This document shows positions 57,973-64,000 of a stretch of DNA of 64,000 nucleotides, in pieces. The notes beneath the pieces are model-generated. The model was not told the origin of the DNA and made no database searches. It was given only the letters and a program-made list of their open reading frames with translations. This DNA comes from Limnephilus marmoratus (lineage: Eukaryota > Arthropoda > Insecta > Trichoptera > Limnephilidae), in assembly GCA_917880885.1 (NCBI GenBank), contig OU862933.1, forward strand, positions 9,223,452-9,287,451, read 5' to 3'. The translations under genes were made by a program, and so were the position numbers. Numbering within the stretch: position 1 is the stretch's first letter; the number at the start of each line of letters is the position of its first letter.

Positions 57973-58769
57973 ACAACGTACAGAATAGGTCAATTTAATG
58001 TAAGAACGAGTCATTTTAATGTTATCTTGCCCATTCGAAAATCCTATATTAAATAAACAAAACATTTAATATCAATACTAAATAATGGCGACTGTCAACC
58101 CAACTGCCATGTTAAATCAGAAAATTTAAAAAATGTATATTATTATGGGCTTGGATTCAACTTAGCTCATTCGTGGGAGGTCTAGCTGCAGCGCACAGGG
58201 GCGTGTAGCACAATTCAAATACATAGTCATCTTTATTAGGTCGAATATGTATGAATCGCGATAGTACGTGCTTGCTTTGAAAACTTATTTACCTGGGCTT
58301 TAAAGGCATTAAACCCGTTGAACGTGGGATGATATTTCGAAAACTGCGCGGGTCAACAAATATCGATATAAACACAACGCAATTTTTTTGCGATTGTTTT
58401 TTATTATCAGATCTTATTATTCATCTATATTACATCATAATATCGTAAAAAAAATAAAATTTTCCATTTTGGATAAATTTAAAAAAAAAACATACAAATG
58501 TAAACTGATTTTATTATTTCTGTACCAACCTTAATACGTACCCAAAAAAATAATAATTCAAAGAAGTTTTCAAGGAAATAATTACTTTTATATTATTTTG
58601 AAATACGTAAAATGTCGATAATTCCGCCATTGACAGCTGCTAAAAGTGTTCAGCAAAATTAATTTAAAATCATTCAGAGAAGCTAAATTAATGAAATAAA
58701 GTGTTATATCAATAAAGATTTTGGCGCAAGCGATTCTGATCTTGTCCTTCGTACATTTTTTTTCCATGA
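57973..58769. other. AT-rich stretch without gene
   Basis: No supported feature. The phrase at 58722-58740 matches 1505-1525. Confidence 0.5.
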
Positions 58770-59075
58770 GGAAAGAGGCCCTGAGGAAAATAATTTCCCT
58801 CAGGGAATCATCATCTTTGTCATCTTTAAGGATGCTGTGTGGAAGGTTTTTTAAGGAAAAGAAAAGGGTAAGGGGTGGGTAGGAATCTGGGGTTCAGTGT
58901 ATCATGGTCATCCACCTCCAAGACCTAGACAAACCTCACCCCATGAACCCGGACACCCCTGCTAAATCACCAAGCGTAGCGAACCACTTGGGGTGACCTA
59001 TGGCAGAGGTGTTGGTTATCCAATTAAGGTTCCCCCGGCGGCGGTACCCATTTCCGCCTCCCAAATTGATTCTTT
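58770..59075 (-). repeat. Dispersed repeat family B, near full length, inverted
   Basis: AATAATTTCCCTCAGGG, GGATGCTGTGTGG, GGGGTGGGTAGGAATCTG, CCCCATGAACCCGG and GCCTCCCAAATTGA are in the reverse family order. Confidence 0.85.
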
Positions 59076-59888
59076 ATACATAAGGGTTAAAATCGCATTT
59101 AAAAAGAAAAATATTTTTTTGTGTCCACCGGCGTGCGAGTCGCAGATGAGAGATTAAACTGCTTTTGGCCCGATTGGAATATTACTACCAATAAGTCATT
59201 TGTAATAATTTATTATTTTAATTTGTCTTATTACATTTTACGGTTCATTAGATAGACCTTGTTTCGAGTAACTTAGTCATAATCTTATTTATTATCTTGG
59301 AATTTAGTAATTGGAACAAATTATTAATGTTTATCATGCAATTATTATATTAAATTAAATGAACTAGAAAATCATACGATGAAAAAGGAAAAAAAATACG
59401 AATGGCATTGAAAGTATTGTTCGACTGTCATCATGTTATTTTACGCATTAAAAAATATTTTTCTATGAATTTGGTTCAAATAAATAAATTAATTAGTCAG
59501 CTTATGGCTTGTGATAAATGTTGAGGGAAATTGTTCATCACAACATACCGTTATTTACCTTCGTATTTAAAATATTCCTATGAGTTAGAAATGTGACCGG
59601 ACAACTGAGAATGAACTCTACTCAAAAACCTCCTTTGAAAAGTCATTAAAACTGAAGAAAAAATGGTTATATAGGTTGGGTTGGATTAGTTTATGGGCTA
59701 TTTTTGATTTTTTTTTTCATAGCTTAATAGCTTTTAAAAAAAGTTGAACCGAGTTAGAACATAGCTTTACTACTGTAGAGGTGCCTAGTCAATGTCATGG
59801 TAATCAACTTTTCCTTGATAAATAAAACTTTTTTTACATAGATGTGTGATATCGTAAATGTACGCTTTAACGAAGTATTTTTTTATAC
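59076..59888. other. AT-rich stretch without gene
   Basis: No supported feature. Confidence 0.5.
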
Positions 59889-60272
59889 TAATGACGCACA
59901 AAAGTCTTAACTGCTCCCAATCTTTTGGAGCCAGTGAGACTATGGCATCCTTATGATGTTGTGAGGCTGAAGGTAGTATGGTGTAGGAAGGGGAAGAAAA
60001 TAGGGAAGCGGAAGGTGAGCTGCTAACCTGGCTAACCAGATCTGGTCACCAAACTCTGCTAACCTATTTCAAGCAACGTATCAATTCTGAATAGTGGTCT
60101 TACACCAGGGCGATTCGAAAGTATCTTCCACTCTGGAACGTGCCGGAAATATACAAATTATTTTTTATGATGAATTAATCTAATAAATTTTACTTGTTCA
60201 TACTGGGATATGAACCCGTGAACTACGGATTATCAGACGAGAGCTTTACCTCACGACCACAGAATATCTAGA
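59889..60272 (-). repeat. SINE-A copy with tRNA-like head
   Basis: The body is in the usual order. The minus-strand head reads GTGGTCGTGAGGTAAAGC (box A) and ACGGGTTCATATCCC (box B near 60204-60217). Confidence 0.85.
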
Positions 60273-60451
60273 AATTTAAAAAATTGATATCTAAACCTTT
60301 CATCCGAGTATCTTAATTGTAATATTTAATTACTGAAGACAATACTAGCGAAACTCAATCGAAAATCTGAAACAGAAAAATCATTAAAAGTCGGTCACAT
60401 CTGGGACTCGAACCCAGGATCTATTACTTGTCCCTACTCGATTCGGTCATA

Positions 60452-61166
60452 TAGGGTTTTCCAATAAGAGGTGTTATTTTGAATAGCCCGCTATTTCGGT
60501 AGATGTCACTTTTGAAGCTGTCATTTTTTGACATTTGACAAGTAGAAACTACGCCATTTAAAAATGGAACGAGACACGCTTCAACAACACATTGAAATTA
60601 TTAAAATTCACTGATTCAATTCAAAATGAGGCTGGAACAACAGTTACGGTGAATGGATTGCGCTATCGAGAGATGATTAATGATTTTTTATGGGCGGAAT
60701 TGATCTGGACAACGTTTACTTTCAACAAGACGGCGCTACGTGTCACACAAGCAACGAAACCATTGATCTTTTACGGGAAAAGTTTCCGGACCGTGTTATC
60801 TCTCGAAGAGGTGATCACAATTGGCCACCGATATGTTGTGATTTAACACCTTGCGACTTCTTCCTTTGGGGCCACGTGAAAGAGACGGTCTACGCCAACA
60901 GCTCAGCGTCGATTCAAGACCTCAAAGATGGAATTCGTGAGGCTAACGGGGACATAGGGCAGCCACTTTGCGATTTGGTTATGGAAAATTTCATGAAAAG
61001 GATATGGTCCTGTAAGCGTGGTCGTGGTGGTCATTTGCCTGATGTTATTTTCCACTATTAACGGCATACCATCCTCTTTATAATGAAATAAACATCTGAT
61101 CATTTATATTAAAAAACGGCATTTTTCTTTGAATATCAAAATAACACCTCTTATTGGAAAACCCTG
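60452..61166 (+). mobile_element. Internally deleted DD41D (rosa-like) mariner, 715 bp
   Basis: Terminal inverted repeats start GGGTTTTCCAATAAGAGG and extend about 30 bp, with TA duplicated at 60450-60451 and 61167-61168. The inside encodes only the end of a transposase. The SINE-T head on both sides shows the exact insertion point. Confidence 0.9.
60564..61061 (+). pseudogene. Mariner transposase remnant (DD41D type)
   Basis: A start codon at 60564 gives MERDTLQQHIEIIKIH, a transposase-like N-terminus, and then a stop. Most of the DNA-binding region and the first catalytic aspartate are deleted. A second frame carries NEAGTTVTVNGLRYREMI, and after a frame change near 60690 a third carries VYFQQDGATCHTS and DLTPCDFFLWGHVKE to the end at 61061. 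The second aspartate (60729-60731) and third (60855-60857) are 41 residues apart, which defines the DD41D (rosa) group. The protein is inactive; mobility would need a full-length relative. Confidence 0.88.
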
Positions 61167-61265
61167 TATTTAACTGTATCATTCTTCGACCAAGGACTAT
61201 CAACATTATTTTCATTTTCTTACCTCATATTTTTATTGGCTATTATCTTAAGTGTGATTGCAAGA

Positions 61266-62797
61266 TTGAACCAGAACTAAATGCTATCTAGGTGGTGTCT
61301 TGAATAGGTTAATCCATTTTTTTATTTAATATGCGTCATCTACTATCTTTTCTGCAAGTCTAGGATGAATATTTTATTTTATTTTCAACTGAATAAGTAA
61401 ATTCATTAAAGTTGTTTAGGTTTCTGGAGCTAAGTCTGAAACTAATTATGAATTTCAATACAAGTTAATTTTTTGGGAACTTACAAGTGTGGCTAATGTC
61501 CTTTCCAATAGACAAAGGAATAAATCTATACCTATAAACTCTGGACTAGCTAAAAATTACCACTTCTCGATCATTTCTTGCATAGAAAACAAGTACTTAA
61601 TATATCCTTGTCCGTTGGGTGGGGAATCTCATTATATGTATATGCCGGTAACATGTAAATTTAAAAGTAACAATTAATCGATGGGTTCAATTTATCGAAA
61701 GGTACTTGATTTTAAACAAAAAATCTACTTCTTTCTAAAGTATTTTTACAAAAGTTATTAACCACTGGAACAACAGCTCATTTTAAAACTTTTTTCTCCG
61801 TTTGCTCGAGATTTTCAGAAGACCGTTTTTTTTTAATTTTTTGCCAACATTAATAAATATCATACCTTCGAATTTTAACACGGAGACGTAAAAACTTATT
61901 ATAGTGCTACATAGCCAATGAATTAACCTATATTTTAGCGTTTATCTCATATTTATAGTATTTATAAAAAATCGTAAAGTTTAAAACCGCGCGTTTCCTG
62001 CGTGGTTGTTACTTTGAAACTGCTGTGAGAGGTACTTATTCGAGTCAACATAGAATGTTTTCGATTTCTATATATTGTCTGTGGTAAATATACTTGATAA
62101 TTAAAGGTGCATATGTATCTATGGAAAAATGACTTAATTTTAACCTTAACAGCTGATAGAAATTCAGCGTGAAAAAAAATATTTAAAAAAATATTTTTAT
62201 CGTCGTTATAAAATAGTCTACAAAGTTTGAGTTAGCGACATCCATAGTCATAATAGATAAAACATTTCAATAGCTTCGTTTTAAGTCCAAAATAACAAAC
62301 TTGGAAGCTACAAATATCGAAAAAAAAATGCCGAATCAAGGAAATAATTGCCTTTTTTATCCGGAAAGCAACCGAAGACATTTCAAATGGCGCCAATATA
62401 TGGCAAAAATCGCTCCAGTGGTTTTAAAAATTACAATTTGAGTTTTTTCTTATTAAGTGAAAAATAAAAATAACTATCTTATTAGTGTTGTAAATATAAG
62501 TAGAATTGCTTTGATCTCAGTGTTTACTGCCCACTGGCCAGCACTGGCGATCAACTGTATGAGCACAGGACTGTCTCCACGTAAACAGTTACAGCGTTTT
62601 GATATAAAAGGCAATAAATCTCCCTTGAAAGCCCCGCAGAAGTATTATCCTGGCGGAATTATTACCCCGGGGCCGCGGCCGCCGCAATAAAGCATACAAT
62701 ACGGGACCGTGTAAGGACCGCGACCCATTACTACCCGGGGACACGTTGCGCTGGCAAAATGCTATATTATGTGTTGATTCGGCGTTCGGCTTTCGAT
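61266..62797. other. No gene accepted
   Basis: Positions 61850-61980 are related to 21290-21413 (an older repeat). Positions 62570-62745 are GC-rich (GGGGCCGCGGCCGCCGC) and carry frames of 71-77 codons on both strands without recognisable domains. Confidence 0.4.
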
Positions 62798-63626
62798 ATT
62801 CCATTGTCTCTGCGGTACTCCGATGTCAATCTGAAGAGAATATGCCTTCAAACACACGCGTACCTACGTAGGAATGAACCGCGTGATGATATTTCCTGTT
62901 AGGTACCTATTACTAAGGACGGAGAGGAATCACATTTATTCAACAAACATAACTATTTTATTTATGTGTTTCCTCTTCTTAGATTCTTAGATTGATAATC
63001 TGAAATAATATACTCCAATGTCTCTGCGATATTCCGATGTCAATCTGAGAGGGAAATATGCCTTCGAACACATGCGTACTTACGTAGGAATGAACCGTGT
63101 GATGATATTTTCTGTTATATACCTATTATTGTTTTTTCTTTACCGTTTAAGGACGGAGAGGAAACACATTCATTCAGCAAATATAACTGTTTTATTTATT
63201 TATTTTCTCTTCTTAGATTGATTTTTTTCCGGATATGACTTTAAAGTCTAAATAATATGTACTCCATTGTCTCTGCGGTAATTCGATCTCAATCTGAGGG
63301 GAATATGCCTTCAAACACACGCGTACCTATCATTCAGCAAATATAACTATTTTATTTATTTATTCTCTGCTTGGATTGATTTTTTCCGGATATGACTTTA
63401 AAGTCTAAATAATATACTCCATTGTCTCTGCGGTAATCCGATGTCAATCTGAGGGAAATATGCCTTCAAACACACGCGTACCTACGTAGGAATGAACCGT
63501 GTGATAATATTTCCTGTTAGGAACCTATTACTAAGAACGGAGAGGAAAGACATTCATTCAACACACAACTTTTTTATTTATTTGTTTTTTCTTAGACTGA
63601 TTTTGTCCAGATATGACTTTAGACTT
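62798..63626. repeat. Tandem array, four units of about 155-250 bp
   Basis: CCATTGTCTCTGCGGTA or a close variant starts units at about 62798, 63013, 63262 and 63417. Each contains CAATCTGA, ATATGCCTTC, CACACGCGTAC, GGACGGAGAGGA and ATAACTATTTTATTTAT. The third unit has an internal deletion. Confidence 0.92.
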
Positions 63627-64000
63627 TCACGGTCAAGAGCTGTTCGGACATCATAGTGCTAGTTGTATTTAGCATAGCAATGAATTGGTACATATTCAAT
63701 GAGATCGTTGAGGGGCATCAAAAACAGCAAATAATATGTTATAAACGGTTAACTTTAGAATAAAAATAGTAATGTAATAAAAAGATTAATGTTTAATGTA
63801 AAGATTTAGACGTTTGTAGCAGATAAAGAGCGGTGTAAAACTGGACAAAATCATGAATGTGATTTATTTTTGGGGTGTTATGTCGTGTTACGCTACCTAC
63901 TTCTATTAAAAGCTATAAATTAGTGCAGTCATTGACACCTGTAGTTTTTTTTTATTTAAGTTGATTACCTACAAATCGTAGGTCGGTAATGCAGATTAGG
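63627..64000. other. No recognised feature
   Basis: AT-rich sequence runs to the window edge with no supported gene or repeat. Confidence 0.5.

Larger units (their letters stand above)
60321..61265 (-). repeat. SINE-T copy interrupted by a mariner element
   Basis: The tail (GAAACTCAATCGAAAATCTG) starts at the left edge. On the minus strand the box B GGGTTCGAGTCCC lies at about 60400-60412. The head continues to 60451, then resumes after the mariner at 61167 with AACTGTATCATTCTTCGACC, matching the intact head near 15487. Confidence 0.8.

Noticed and set aside
62457..62690. GC-rich patch with frames of 71-77 codons on both strands
   Set aside because: No domain, start context or splice site supports a gene; noted in the stretch description only.
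1..64000. CRISPR arrays, bacterial operons or prophage
   Set aside because: The dispersed repeats, SINEs, LINEs and pol III boxes show eukaryotic DNA. No regularly spaced direct repeats with unique spacers were seen.

Overview
This window looks like transposon-dense, non-genic DNA from an insect. It is AT-rich, no host gene could be supported on either strand, and it carries non-LTR retrotransposons, tRNA-derived SINEs, hAT/mariner/piggyBac/Harbinger-type elements, hammerhead-like retroelements and one LTR element. Frequent short words such as tacctacc and actcgta, and piggyBac ends closely resembling the Trichoplusia element as I remember it, hint at a lepidopteran. That is inference; other insects are not excluded.

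Layout. 1-6.6 kb: SINE and dispersed-repeat relics, a hAT-like element with an exact 8-bp target duplication (3326-4482), and a piggyBac-type element (5077-5570) inside a SINE. 7.0-11.85 kb: the only intact coding unit, a two-ORF LINE with a coiled-coil/FP-like ORF1, an endonuclease-reverse transcriptase ORF2, a 3' stem-loop and a poly(A) tail. 11.86-12.5 kb: an eroded coding-like stretch of unknown origin. 12.8-13.2 kb: a hammerhead-bearing retroelement carrying a Harbinger-type MITE. 15-27 kb: further hammerhead elements, foldback SINEs, hAT-like elements, L2-like and RTE-like LINE relics and a long hairpin MITE. 28-45 kb: many copies of three dispersed families, here called B, C and SINE-A, plus a 1.6 kb hAT-like element split by a family C copy. 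45.2-46.8 kb: a 300-bp tetranucleotide microsatellite at the tail of a 5'-truncated LINE. 49.2-51.1 kb: a young, non-autonomous Ty3/gypsy (CsRn1-like) element with nearly identical LTRs and no genes. 60.5-61.2 kb: an internally deleted DD41D mariner inside a SINE. 62.8-63.6 kb: a tandem array of about 200-bp units.

The most notable observation is a set of hammerhead-ribozyme-like motifs at about ten sites, falling into several sequence families. The best copies keep CTGANGA, a stem II hairpin, GAAA, a minimal palindromic stem III, a permitted cleavage-site base and a 7-bp stem I, with AATAAAAGTGG shortly downstream. All copies with an intact CTGANGA core have one extra A before stem II. Their architecture (12-bp target duplications, inverted terminal copies, a ~40-bp head) fits non-autonomous Penelope-like retroelements, although no Penelope-type reverse transcriptase is visible here.
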